From Candidatus Methanoperedens sp. (GTDB lineage Archaea > Halobacteriota > Methanosarcinia > Methanosarcinales > Methanoperedenaceae): 64,000 nucleotides of DNA. The position numbers and the translations under genes are program-made. Each line of letters opens with the position of its first letter. Position 1 is the stretch's first letter. Positions 1-7,699 of this stretch are shown piece by piece. The notes under the pieces are model-generated. The model saw only the letters and a list, made by a program, of their open reading frames with translations, was not told where the DNA came from and made no database searches. The DNA lies in the NCBI GenBank assembly GCA_028715885.1, contig JAQUQX010000003.1, positions 1 through 64,000 of the forward strand, in the 5' to 3' direction.

Positions 1-2065
1 TCCGGAATATTTCTGTTTTTGAGCATGTAAAAAAAGGATATATACCATCTTTTTCTGCTGCATTAGCATCAAGTTTCCCAGTTGCTATTTCACACGCATC
101 CCCCAACTCCACCATCTCCCACCCCTCCTCCACCTTAATCCTCGGCTTATAATTCTCCACCACCTGCCGCGCCCCATCAACGACCTTCTGGTAGCCCTCT
201 ATCTCAGAAACAATCTCCTGCTGGATTGACAGGGGCGGGAGGGGGATTTTGACTTCAGATAAAAGTCGGTTGTTAATTCCGGCTTGACCAACCCACTTAT
301 TACATTTTTCAAGAAAGCTACCTTTTTTCCATAAGCTATGCAGAATAAAAGATAAAAATTGCCCATCCAGCTTTGATTTTTCAGTTCTAATTCTTGTCAT
401 ATGGTTTGAAAAACCGCAATCTATATCCTCTTTTATAAAGCAAGTTTTACCTACAAGTTCTTTACTGTTGGTGTTGTTGAATAAAACATCACTTTTTTTC
501 AGAGTATATTCAGCCTTGTCTTTGAAGTTTTCTTCTGAAATATACTTAGTTCCATTCCAGACAAGTTGCCCTTCTGAATTAATATTCATAGGGCATAGGT
601 GTGGAACTCCATCTGAATTCTTATCCGAATCACCACACGCAAATCCTGATTTTAATTCTATACATACCTTCCCTAACTCCACCATCGGACAATCTTTATG
701 CGAATGAAAAAGCGTTTCCCTGTATCTATCCCCTGATAAGTAATAATCCCCAGTTTCAGCAATCTTCGTCTTCAAAACCCTATGAGCTAATTTGCCCTCC
801 TCCTCGCTGAACTCGCACTCCTTCCCCTCATGCAGACTCTTCCTGAACTTCAAAAGTGCAGAAAGCGCCGACGGGAGGTCACTCTTGCCGTTCGGGCGCC
901 TCTGCGCGCCAAGGTCAAAGCCGTCGCTCTCAATCTTCACGAACAGGATATCGGGCGCGCGCTTTGCAAGAGTCCTGTCCATAAGGAGTATGCTTGTCTT
1001 CACGCCTGCGTATGGCTGGAATACGCCGGACGGGAGGGAAACGACAGCGAAAAGATGCGTCTCTACAAGCAGCTTGCGAAGCGCCTTATAGGCATTCGCG
1101 GACTGGAAGATTATGCCCTCAGGTACGATCACACCACCCCTGCCGGTTGTGGAAATATGCTCCATGATGTAATCAACAAAAAGCACCTCGTTCCTGTTTG
1201 CCTGCACTGAAAAACGCTTGTGGGGGCGGATTCCACCTTTTGGCGTCATGAAGGGAGGATTTGCAAGGATCACATCATAAGTTTCATTCCACTTCTCCTC
1301 GCTTGTGAGCGTATCGTATTCATAAATCTTTGGGGTCTGGAAGCCATGAAGGTACATATTCACAAGTGAGAGCCTCACCATATCAGGGGAAATATCATAT
1401 CCCTCAAGGTTATTCATCAGCTTCTTGCGCTCATCCATTGTCAGGCAGTCCCCTTTTCTCTCTTTCGTATTCTCGTGGAGTATGTGTTTGAAAGAGGATA
1501 TCAGGAAACCCGCAGTCCCGCAGGCTGGATCAAGGATTGATTCGTTCTTCTTCGGGTCAACCACAGAAACAATAAAATCAATGATATGGCGCGGCGTCCT
1601 GAATTGACCCGCATCGCCCTGAGAGCCAAGGACGGACAGCAGATATTCAAAAGCATCCCCCAATTTCTCACTGTGGTCGTATTTGAATTCGTTTATCTCT
1701 TTCAGGAAACTTTTCAAAGTTTCAGGATCGCGGTATGGAAGGAATGCGTTCTTGAAAATATCCCTGAAAAGCTGCGGGATATTCTCGTTATGGTTCATCG
1801 TCGTGATGGCTTCGCTGTACAGCGTTATGAGATCAAATCCTCCCAGTTTCGGGTCAAAAATGCGCGACCATGTGTATTTCTCAAATTCCCCCTTGAAAAA
1901 TGCTGCTTTACCTCCAAGCGCTACCGATTCTTTATCCATGTCGTCCATGAACTTGTAGATAAGAGCGATTGTTATTTGCTCGACCTGGGATTTCGGGTCT
2001 GGCACTTTTCCCACAAGGATGTCGCGGGCGTTATCGATTTTTCTTTTTGTTTCCTGATCTAACAT
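1..2065 (-). CDS. hsdM: Type I restriction-modification HsdM-HsdS fusion, partial
   Basis: The frame is open from the ATG at 2065 to the left edge (688 codons), so the C-terminus is missing. The first ~450 residues are an N6-adenine DNA methyltransferase: SAM motif I DPACGTAGF at about 179-187 and catalytic NPPF at about 269-272. Without a stop the frame continues into an HsdS-like specificity part with the typical IPLPPLSIQQEIV segment closing one target-recognition domain, after which a second begins. M and S are normally separate subunits, so this is a single-chain enzyme that methylates host DNA and partners the HsdR at 2939-5458. A GAAGGT Shine-Dalgarno lies 5 nt before the ATG. Sequence motifs make the family clear; the fusion rests on uninterrupted reading through the window. 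Confidence 0.93.
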   Translation of the reverse strand, partial: MLDQETKRKIDNARDILVGKVPDPKSQVEQITIALIYKFMDDMDKESVALGGKAAFFKGEFEKYTWSRIFDPKLGGFDLITLYSEAITTMNHNENIPQLFRDIFKNAFLPYRDPETLKSFLKEINEFKYDHSEKLGDAFEYLLSVLGSQGDAGQFRTPRHIIDFIVSVVDPKKNESILDPACGTAGFLISSFKHILHENTKERKGDCLTMDERKKLMNNLEGYDISPDMVRLSLVNMYLHGFQTPKIYEYDTLTSEEKWNETYDVILANPPFMTPKGGIRPHKRFSVQANRNEVLFVDYIMEHISTTGRGGVIVPEGIIFQSANAYKALRKLLVETHLFAVVSLPSGVFQPYAGVKTSILLMDRTLAKRAPDILFVKIESDGFDLGAQRRPNGKSDLPSALSALLKFRKSLHEGKECEFSEEEGKLAHRVLKTKIAETGDYYLSGDRYRETLFHSHKDCPMVELGKVCIELKSGFACGDSDKNSDGVPHLCPMNINSEGQLVWNGTKYISEENFKDKAEYTLKKSDVLFNNTNSKELVGKTCFIKEDIDCGFSNHMTRIRTEKSKLDGQFLSFILHSLWKKGSFLEKCNKWVGQAGINNRLLSEVKIPLPPLSIQQEIVSEIEGYQKVVDGARQVVENYKPRIKVEEGWEMVELGDACEIATGKLDANAAEKDGIYPFFTCSKTEIFR

Positions 2066-2100
2066 TTTTTACCTTCAGTTGATACTTTTCAGAAATAATT

Positions 2101-2119
2101 AAAAGAGTCTGGCTCTTTT
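2101..2119. terminator. Hairpin between PIN gene and hsdM-S
   Basis: A perfect 7-bp stem (AAAAGAG/CTCTTTT) with a 5-nt loop and a T-run on either strand lies between the PIN stop and the hsdM-S start. It could end or attenuate the leftward transcript. Function is inferred from position only. Confidence 0.4.
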
Positions 2120-2171
2120 TCTGCAATAATTCTATTTAAACAGCAAAGAGTTTTTCATTTAATTCCAACAC

Positions 2172-2678
2172 TCACGGCTTCCAGACAGATATTCCTTCCA
2201 CCCTCTCAAAATCATTATCTCTTGTTGCAATATTACGGATATTATTGTTCTTCATTACCGATGCATGAAGTGCGTCACTTGGCAGTAATAAATAGTTTTT
2301 TCCCATGATAGACGCCTGTTTATAATCTTCATGATTTACAGAAATTACCTGTAAACCTTTAAGGCAATATAAAAATTCATTGAATTCTTCAACAACTTTA
2401 TAACATAAGTTTGAAAGATTTTTATCTTTTTTTATAGAGTTTATAATTATTTTCCTATCCTTTGTACCCAGGATAAGTGAACCTTTATAAATCAGGATTA
2501 TAAACGAGACTTCATCAAGAACCAATGGTGTGGTTGCTGCTTTTATCTCATTCAACTCAATTTTTTCTAAAAAATCAGACGCGATTTCTCCATACTTTGG
2601 ATTGGGTAATGAATAATCAAGGAATATATTGGCATCAATGAAAATTCGGTCAGAATTCTTATATTCAGAGAGTTTCAA
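2172..2678 (-). CDS. PIN-domain ribonuclease toxin (VapC-like)
   Basis: 168 aa. It opens with the PIN signature FIDANIFLDY (first acidic residue) and ends with a second acidic cluster, LPSDALHASVMKNNNIRNIATRDNDF, typical of VapC endoribonucleases that cut tRNA or rRNA when freed from their antitoxin. The start overlaps the AbrB-like antitoxin stop by 4 nt (ATGA), indicating translational coupling. The pair lies between hsdR and hsdM-S on the same strand, so it may stabilise the restriction locus. Base composition is more AT-rich than the flanking restriction genes by eye. The RNA target is unknown. Confidence 0.85.
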   Translation of the reverse strand: MKLSEYKNSDRIFIDANIFLDYSLPNPKYGEIASDFLEKIELNEIKAATTPLVLDEVSFIILIYKGSLILGTKDRKIIINSIKKDKNLSNLCYKVVEEFNEFLYCLKGLQVISVNHEDYKQASIMGKNYLLLPSDALHASVMKNNNIRNIATRDNDFERVEGISVWKP

Positions 2679-2893
2679 TCTTCCCCTCTATCATGCCATT
2701 CATTTTCAAGTGATAAAACAAATTCTTCGTCCGTTTTTTTTGAACCTACAAATCCATAGCACCTTTTGGTACTGGTTTTTGGTCGGATCAGGATTTCATG
2801 ATGCTTTGTAAGAACCTCAAAATTTTCAATACCGAGTTCTTTAAGAAATCCCTTAGGGATTAGAATTCCTTCTTTAACGGTTTTTACTTCCAT
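2675..2893 (-). CDS. AbrB/MazE-type antitoxin
   Basis: 72 aa with the swapped-hairpin AbrB pattern at the N-terminus (VKEGILIPKGFLKELGI) and a charged, probably unstructured C-terminal tail that would bind the PIN toxin encoded 4 nt in overlap downstream. Such antitoxins usually bind their own promoter. A GAGG Shine-Dalgarno precedes the ATG and a TATA-like box lies at 2926-2936. Family call from the repeat pattern and context. Confidence 0.8.
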   Translation of the reverse strand: MEVKTVKEGILIPKGFLKELGIENFEVLTKHHEILIRPKTSTKRCYGFVGSKKTDEEFVLSLENEWHDRGED

Positions 2894-2925
2894 TTTAAAT
2901 CCTCATATGATTCTATTGTTATTTT

Positions 2926-2936
2926 GTATATATAAG
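2926..2936 (-). promoter_or_regulatory. TATA-like box of the AbrB/PIN pair
   Basis: Read on the minus strand this is CTTATATATAC, about 35-40 nt upstream of the antitoxin ATG and just inside the gap after hsdR. It would give the pair its own promoter within the restriction locus. Confidence 0.45.
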
Positions 2937-2938
2937 AT

Positions 2939-5458
2939 TCACATGAACTTATAGAGAGAAACATAATCTTTCACATACTCAGGTATCATCTCACACCACT
3001 TTCTTACTTCCCGGAATTCCTCCATTGAGAACTGGGAATTTGTCGCAAAACGCCCGAATTCTTTTGATTCCATAATATCCCTAACTTCATGGTCTGCAAT
3101 ATATGCTTTTATAAAATTCCTTATAAGTGGTACTTCCCTGCTTTCCGGTTTATATATGGATATGAATCTCTCAACTTCCTCATCCAGCAATTCCTCTTTC
3201 GTCTTAAATACAGTAATTCTTCCAAATATCTTCTCTATAATCTCCCGCAAACTCAGGCGGCGGTCTATTCTCAACGATTTTCTCAACTTCTCAAGATTAT
3301 AGAATTCTTCTGGTTTTTCAAAAATCTTACTCTTTATATATTCTTCAATGGCATCGAAATTTTCTTTTTCAAAATTCTCTTTTATGAAAGGATTAGTCCT
3401 CACAGTAGTCTCAAATCTATCAAAGAACATGCGGTCGATCTTCATTCCATCCATGCCGATAGCGTATTCCTCAAAGCTTGTCAGGGGGTCTAAACTGCGA
3501 TTCTCATATTCACTTGTCCTTTCCGGGCCGTCACCGCCTCCTGTATATGTACCTCTGGGAGGTAATTTCAAAACTTCATTATAATTATATTTCTCTTCGA
3601 AGTACTCGCAATTAGCAAAGAAATCAAAAAGCTTGAATTTCTCTTTAGTTTTTTTAATGACTTCATTATCGTGCCCATTTTTCATTGAAAATGAAAAATC
3701 ATATTTCCTCGTACCTCTTCCTTTTATCTGGATAAAATCTGTCGGTGAAAATATAGGGCGCATAAGGCAAATATTTAAAATATCCTGGCAGTCATATCCT
3801 GTCGTCATCATTCCAACCGTTACGCATACCCTTGTTTTACTCGTTTTATAACCTTCCAGAAATCGCGAATTGCCAGATAAGTTATTACTTGTATCAGTAA
3901 AATTGATAGAAAATTGCTGCGCATCCTGAACATTTGACGTTATCTGAAGAGCAAAATCTGAATTATATTTCCCAGGATATAATTTATCAGCAAATTCATT
4001 TAATATTTGAGTTATCTTTGAGGCATGATTCTGGCTAACGCAAAAAACAATAGTTTTGCCAATCTCTCTACTGATTGGATCTCGCAGGGCATTATCAATA
4101 AATGTCTTGCACAATATCTTGTTTGTTTCATCAGAAAGGAATTTTTTCTCAAAATCCTTATGATAATATATCTGTTCTTCTTTTATCCCTTCGGCATTTT
4201 CTATAATAATAGAATAACCTTTATCCGAAAGTAGCTGTGTGGTGATTTCGGTTCGTGCATCAACAGCAACCGGATTCACAAGATATCCATCCCTCACAGC
4301 GTCAATAAGACTGTAGCGAAAAGTCGGATTCCCTCTCTCGCAGCCAAATGTGATATAGGTGTCCCGAAGCTGTCTCCGTTCCCATTCGCGCGGGTCTTTC
4401 TTACTTACTTTATTGGGGTCTAAATACTTCAGATAATCTTTAGGTGTGGCAGTAAGACCGAGTTTATAGCCAACAAAATACTCAAAAACAGCCCTGCTGT
4501 TCCATCCGATTGAGCGGTGGGCTTCATCCGATATCAGAAGATCAAAATCGGTGGGTGAAAAAAACCTCTGGTATTTATTGTCAAAAGAAAGGCTCTGGAC
4601 TGTGGAAACTACAATCTCAGCTTTTCGCCAATCGTCCTTATTTTCTTTATAAATAACAACTTTGTAATCATTTTTCAACCATTTAATAAAATTTTTCTTC
4701 GCCTGGTCCTCAAGTTCCAATCGGTCAACAAGAAAAAGCACTCTCTTTGCATTCCCTGATCTCAAAAACAGTTTGACAACTGCGGCAGAAATCAGTGTCT
4801 TCCCTGTTCCAGTTGCCATTTCAAAAAGGAACCTGTCGTTCCCATCTTCCACAGATTCCTGCAAAGCATGAACCGCATCTAACTGATACGGTCTTAGGAA
4901 TTTCAACCCTAATTCGTGTATATAATCTGCTCTTGTTTTGTCATTATTCCAGCGCGGGTCTTTATCAAAAAGAGGGTTCTGGATTCGGGCAATGTAATCC
5001 TCTCCAACAATTTCCCCGACGAGAGTGGAAGGATTAGGCGCAAAAGAAGCTGTATGATGAAGCGACTCTAATGTTGGGAATTTTGTGATAACACTGGGAT
5101 TTCCACGCTCTAAATCCCAGAAATAATGCAAATTGCCATTTGAGAGTATCACGAATCTCACATTTTGCGATTGTGCGTATTTTCTTGCCTGCTCTTTCCC
5201 ATCAAGAGGATTTTTATCTTCAGATTTTGCCTCTACTATTACAAATGGGAAGCTCTTTTCATTTAGAAGAAGAAAATCTGTAAATCCATTCTCTGTTTTT
5301 TCAAAATCATTCCCAAATTCATCAAGGTTTTTTCTGGTGATTTTGACATTATTCTCTAAAACGATATTGGCTTTTCCTGTTTCATCATCAAAAAACCTCC
5401 AGCCCGATTGTTCAAGGAGTTTATTGATCTTAATGCGCGCTTTTGCCTCTTTTTGCAT
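2939..5458 (-). CDS. hsdR: Type I restriction enzyme R subunit (HsdR)
   Basis: 839 aa. The N-terminus has the PD-(D/E)xK nuclease pattern (D61, then EAK at 76-78), followed by an SF2 translocase motor with Walker A ATGTGKT at about 215-221 and DEAH at 311-314. A second helicase lobe follows, with a motif VI-like stretch QIKGRGTRK, and the C-terminus is helical as in HsdR proteins that dock on the methylase. With HsdM-S it would cut unmethylated DNA after ATP-driven translocation. It is first in the leftward locus, separated from hsdM-S by the toxin-antitoxin pair. All motifs look intact, so the enzyme is probably active. Confidence 0.93.
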   Translation of the reverse strand: MQKEAKARIKINKLLEQSGWRFFDDETGKANIVLENNVKITRKNLDEFGNDFEKTENGFTDFLLLNEKSFPFVIVEAKSEDKNPLDGKEQARKYAQSQNVRFVILSNGNLHYFWDLERGNPSVITKFPTLESLHHTASFAPNPSTLVGEIVGEDYIARIQNPLFDKDPRWNNDKTRADYIHELGLKFLRPYQLDAVHALQESVEDGNDRFLFEMATGTGKTLISAAVVKLFLRSGNAKRVLFLVDRLELEDQAKKNFIKWLKNDYKVVIYKENKDDWRKAEIVVSTVQSLSFDNKYQRFFSPTDFDLLISDEAHRSIGWNSRAVFEYFVGYKLGLTATPKDYLKYLDPNKVSKKDPREWERRQLRDTYITFGCERGNPTFRYSLIDAVRDGYLVNPVAVDARTEITTQLLSDKGYSIIIENAEGIKEEQIYYHKDFEKKFLSDETNKILCKTFIDNALRDPISREIGKTIVFCVSQNHASKITQILNEFADKLYPGKYNSDFALQITSNVQDAQQFSINFTDTSNNLSGNSRFLEGYKTSKTRVCVTVGMMTTGYDCQDILNICLMRPIFSPTDFIQIKGRGTRKYDFSFSMKNGHDNEVIKKTKEKFKLFDFFANCEYFEEKYNYNEVLKLPPRGTYTGGGDGPERTSEYENRSLDPLTSFEEYAIGMDGMKIDRMFFDRFETTVRTNPFIKENFEKENFDAIEEYIKSKIFEKPEEFYNLEKLRKSLRIDRRLSLREIIEKIFGRITVFKTKEELLDEEVERFISIYKPESREVPLIRNFIKAYIADHEVRDIMESKEFGRFATNSQFSMEEFREVRKWCEMIPEYVKDYVSLYKFM

Positions 5459-5513
5459 TACTGCCTCTAACCATCATATCTTAGATTTTAGTAAGGTCTA
5501 TTTAATTCTTGTT

Positions 5514-5528
5514 GATATTATATTTTGT
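5514..5528 (+). repeat. Target-site duplication, left copy
   Basis: The 15-mer GATATTATATTTTGT abuts the left inverted repeat of the IS and is repeated exactly at 6574-6588 on the other side. Confidence 0.88.
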
Positions 5529-6573
5529 TGTAGTATCCCGAAATTATTTCGCCGGAATTTTTCGCCAGGAGACAAGTTCACGGGTCTCATGGTAAAAATG
5601 ACGAACAAAAGAATACGCCTAGCAATAAACTGGGTTTTGAAAAAGGGAGAAACCACCGCTAACGTAGCCAATGATTTTAAAGTCTCTAAGCGGCGAATAC
5701 AGCAATTAATAAAACTCTATAAAGAAACAGGAGAATATCCTGTTTTGAATATGAAAAGACGCCCCAAAACGCATCTTACAGACGAACAGAAAAAGATAAT
5801 AAAACAAGCATACAGCGAATCATTACTAGGGGTAAAACTACTCAGGTATCATATAAAAACAGAATACAAACAGGATATCCCCCAAAATAAAATCCATGAA
5901 TATCTTCTGGAATCGGGATTAGCAAACCCAGACCCAAATAAGCAGAAAAAACGCAAGCGATGCAGGTATGAGCGGGACTTTAGCCTGTCTTTGATCCATA
6001 CTGACTGGTGGGAGTATGATGGAAAACAGGTAATAGCGTATGAAGATGATGCCTCAAGGAAAATTCTCTCAATCGGTGAATTCGACAATGCAACCACGGA
6101 AAACGCAATTGATGTTCTAAAAGGAACTGAAAAACAAGCAGAGGAGTTTAACGTGATGATCGAGGCAATCAATACCGACAGGGGAGCTCAGTTTTATCCA
6201 AATAAAAAGGATAAAAATGGTGAAGCTGATTCTGTTTTTCAGAAGTATCTTGGATCTAAAGGGATTAAGCATATCCCATCAAGGAGAAACAATCCTCAGA
6301 CCAATGGTAAGATTGAAAGATTTGTTCAGACATATAAGAAACACAGAAATAGATTCAGGTCTGCAAATGAATTTAAGGACTGGTATAATGACAGGATACA
6401 CGGTGCATTGAAGCTGGAATGGGGTGAAACTCCAAATGAAGCTTTTATTAGGAAATTACAGCCAGAATCAATCTTAGGATTGGTTTTTAAGGCTCTTGGA
6501 TGGTGAATTTGAATATGAAAATTGGTCTGAATGAAAACTCCAAAAATCAGCGAAAAAATATCAGGATTCTACA
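5529..6573 (+). mobile_element. Intact IS (IS481/ISA0963-like), 1045 bp
   Basis: Imperfect terminal inverted repeats of about 24 bp begin TGTAGTATCCCGA on the left and, read inward, TGTAGAATCCTGA on the right. They enclose a single transposase gene. The element is bounded by exact 15-bp direct repeats (5514-5528 and 6574-6588), so both ends are fixed to the base. A long duplication of this kind suggests a recent insertion. The family name is inferred from the transposase. Confidence 0.9.
5589..6506 (+). CDS. DDE transposase, integrase (rve) fold
   Basis: 305 aa from the ATG at 5589; an in-frame extension upstream crosses the IS end and the start of hsdR, so it is not used. Helix-turn-helix at about 23-45 (TTANVANDFKVSKRRIQQLIKLY) is followed by an rve catalytic core with D139 (HTDWWEYDG), D197 (INTDRGAQF) and E243 (NPQTNGKIERF), and a C-terminal DW.N..R.H..L..G..P tail typical of IS481/IS3-like enzymes. 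The catalytic triad is complete and the gene is unbroken, consistent with an active element. Confidence 0.9.
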   Translation: MVKMTNKRIRLAINWVLKKGETTANVANDFKVSKRRIQQLIKLYKETGEYPVLNMKRRPKTHLTDEQKKIIKQAYSESLLGVKLLRYHIKTEYKQDIPQNKIHEYLLESGLANPDPNKQKKRKRCRYERDFSLSLIHTDWWEYDGKQVIAYEDDASRKILSIGEFDNATTENAIDVLKGTEKQAEEFNVMIEAINTDRGAQFYPNKKDKNGEADSVFQKYLGSKGIKHIPSRRNNPQTNGKIERFVQTYKKHRNRFRSANEFKDWYNDRIHGALKLEWGETPNEAFIRKLQPESILGLVFKALGW

Positions 6574-6588
6574 GATATTATATTTTGT
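6574..6588 (+). repeat. Target-site duplication, right copy
   Basis: Exact second copy of the 15-mer at 5514-5528, immediately after the right inverted repeat. Confidence 0.88.
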
Positions 6589-6598
6589 TCCTTGCAGC

Positions 6599-6645
6599 AC
6601 GGATAACAAAGAATCTGTGTTATCCGCGCAATCCGTGTTCTAAAC
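6599..6645. repeat. ATCCGTGTT-type palindromic repeat, short copy
   Basis: Contains CGGATAAC and GTTATCCG as an inverted repeat, followed by GCAATCCGTGTTCT. The same word family forms the 83-bp hairpin at 14646-14728, so this looks like a decayed relative of that dispersed element. Confidence 0.5.
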
Positions 6646-6675
6646 CCAATGAACACGTGGACTTAATTCCCTCAA

Positions 6676-6723
6676 TAAAATCCGCCAACCCCTTCTGCTT
6701 CACCCTATCGCTCTCGAACAGCG
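6676..6723 (-). pseudogene. Gene-end remnant, copy A of a 48-bp direct repeat
   Basis: 46 of 48 bases match 7496-7543. Read on the minus strand it encodes LFESDRVKQKGLADF, in the same frame as the other copy, which suggests both are 3' ends of a lost gene. The two copies are exactly 820 bp apart and flank the RHH/PIN pair. The parent gene was not recognised. Confidence 0.5.
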
Positions 6724-6742
6724 ACATAATCTCAAGACACTC

Positions 6743-7150
6743 TCACCCACCCACAACCTCTACCCCCCTCCTCCCAAAAAAATCCTTATCAAACGTTGCA
6801 ATCATCCTTATCCCCCTCATCTCCATACAGGCAAGATTGGAAGCATCCACAAAACTCAAACCACTATCCTCCTGATTCATAAAAATCTCCCACGACCTTT
6901 CAAACACCTCGCTCGCTTTCATTATTTCCAGCTCCTTAGCATCAAGAAGAACACTTCCCACCTCCTTTGCAGCCCCCATACTTTTCCGCAGAGCCAGCAC
7001 TGCCGTAACTTCCGAGAACACGAATTCCGATATAACCCCGATACCGTATTCCCCCGCATTGAGTTTTTGAAAGATAGCCGCAGCCTTTTTGTGATTTATA
7101 TCATCCGCATTCTTATATGCAATGATTGAACTGGAATCAAGAAATATCAA
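6743..7150 (-). CDS. PIN-domain toxin (VapC-like)
   Basis: 135 aa with the PIN pattern: IFLDSSSIIAY at the N-terminus, a central SEFVFSEV acidic element, SFVDASNLACM and a final IATFDKDF. These carry the conserved acidic residues of a Mg-dependent ribonuclease. It overlaps the upstream antitoxin by 4 nt. It has diverged far from the PIN proteins at 2172 and 32087, so these are three independent modules. Confidence 0.87.
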   Translation of the reverse strand: MIFLDSSSIIAYKNADDINHKKAAAIFQKLNAGEYGIGVISEFVFSEVTAVLALRKSMGAAKEVGSVLLDAKELEIMKASEVFERSWEIFMNQEDSGLSFVDASNLACMEMRGIRMIATFDKDFFGRRGVEVVGG

Positions 7151-7383
7151 GCCCGCTCCTGTTTATACAACACTTCATCTATCTCTTCGCTCAGATTCCG
7201 ATACTGGTAGCCAAAATGCTCAGGCTTGATCTCAATAATGCTTCTCTTCTTTTTTCTCGCAAGCCCAAGCCATTCACTGAGCGCCGCTGTTACAGCTTCC
7301 CCGATGGATATACCCTCTTGCGCAGCCTTTGTTTTTAATTTCTTGTAAACGAAAGGGTCAATATTCCTGATGGTGGTGTCCAT
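7147..7383 (-). CDS. Ribbon-helix-helix-type antitoxin
   Basis: 78 aa from the ATG at 7383. An in-frame extension to 7422 reads through the operator and TATA box and is rejected. The N-terminus DTTIRNIDPFVYKKLKTKAAQEGISIGEAVTAAL is the strand-helix-helix pattern of RHH antitoxins; the C-terminal part would wrap the PIN toxin. A perfect 16-bp palindrome starts 3 nt upstream and a TATA box lies about 30 nt upstream, so the mRNA is probably leaderless and autorepressed. Confidence 0.82.
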   Translation of the reverse strand: MDTTIRNIDPFVYKKLKTKAAQEGISIGEAVTAALSEWLGLARKKKRSIIEIKPEHFGYQYRNLSEEIDEVLYKQERA

Positions 7384-7385
7384 AT

Positions 7386-7401
7386 GTAACACATGTGTTA
7401 C
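7386..7401. promoter_or_regulatory. Perfect 16-bp palindrome, candidate antitoxin operator
   Basis: GTAACACATGTGTTAC equals its own reverse complement. It sits between the TATA box and the ATG of the RHH antitoxin, over the expected transcription start, where binding of the RHH dimer would block initiation. Confidence 0.65.
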
Positions 7402-7403
7402 AA

Positions 7404-7419
7404 TAATACATATAATTAT
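7404..7419 (-). promoter_or_regulatory. TATA box of the RHH/PIN pair
   Basis: ATAATTATATGTATTA on the minus strand, centred about 30 nt before the antitoxin ATG at 7383, the spacing expected for a leaderless archaeal transcript. Confidence 0.55.
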
Positions 7420-7495
7420 CACAGGTCTTGAGGTTTTGCGAAAGCGCCAAAAATTAATTCATTTGAATTTATAAATGTCTGGTATGATCTTCACC

Positions 7496-7660
7496 TAAAA
7501 TCCGCCATCCCCTTCTGCTTCACCTTATCGCTCTCGAACAGCGCCCAAATGAATCTTCAGCACAAAATCCCTGCACTTCAGACACGTCCCGCGCAGGGGC
7601 AGGCGCCTGTATTTGTCCCTTCAACATCAAAACCCCTGCCGCCGTATTTAGAAAGATTTA
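7496..7660 (-). pseudogene. Degenerate gene remnant with copy B of the 48-bp repeat
   Basis: On the minus strand one frame gives RRLPLRGTCLKCRDFVLKIHLGA and another continues ALFESDKVKQKGMADFR then stop. The peptides join smoothly only across a frameshift, so this is a decayed 3' gene end with a CxxC motif. Positions 7496-7543 duplicate 6676-6723. No parent family recognised. Apart from this remnant, the stretch between the antitoxin promoter and the tupA promoter holds nothing else visible. Confidence 0.5.
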
Positions 7661-7670
7661 TTATTATGCG

Positions 7671-7690
7671 TTATGTTTAGCTGAACATAA
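7671..7690. promoter_or_regulatory. Near-perfect 20-bp palindrome at the tupA promoter
   Basis: TTATGTTTAGCTGAACATAA differs from its reverse complement by one symmetric pair only. It follows an AT-rich TATA-like stretch (about 7655-7667) and ends just before the GGTGA Shine-Dalgarno of tupA, covering the expected start of transcription. A ModE/TunR-type oxyanion-sensing regulator is the natural candidate, by context; no regulator gene is nearby. Confidence 0.6.
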
Positions 7691-7699
7691 GGTGATTGT

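Noticed and set aside
5133-5588. In-frame 152-codon extension upstream of the transposase start
   Set aside because: It crosses the IS terminal repeat and lies antisense to hsdR; the family N-terminus begins at 5589.
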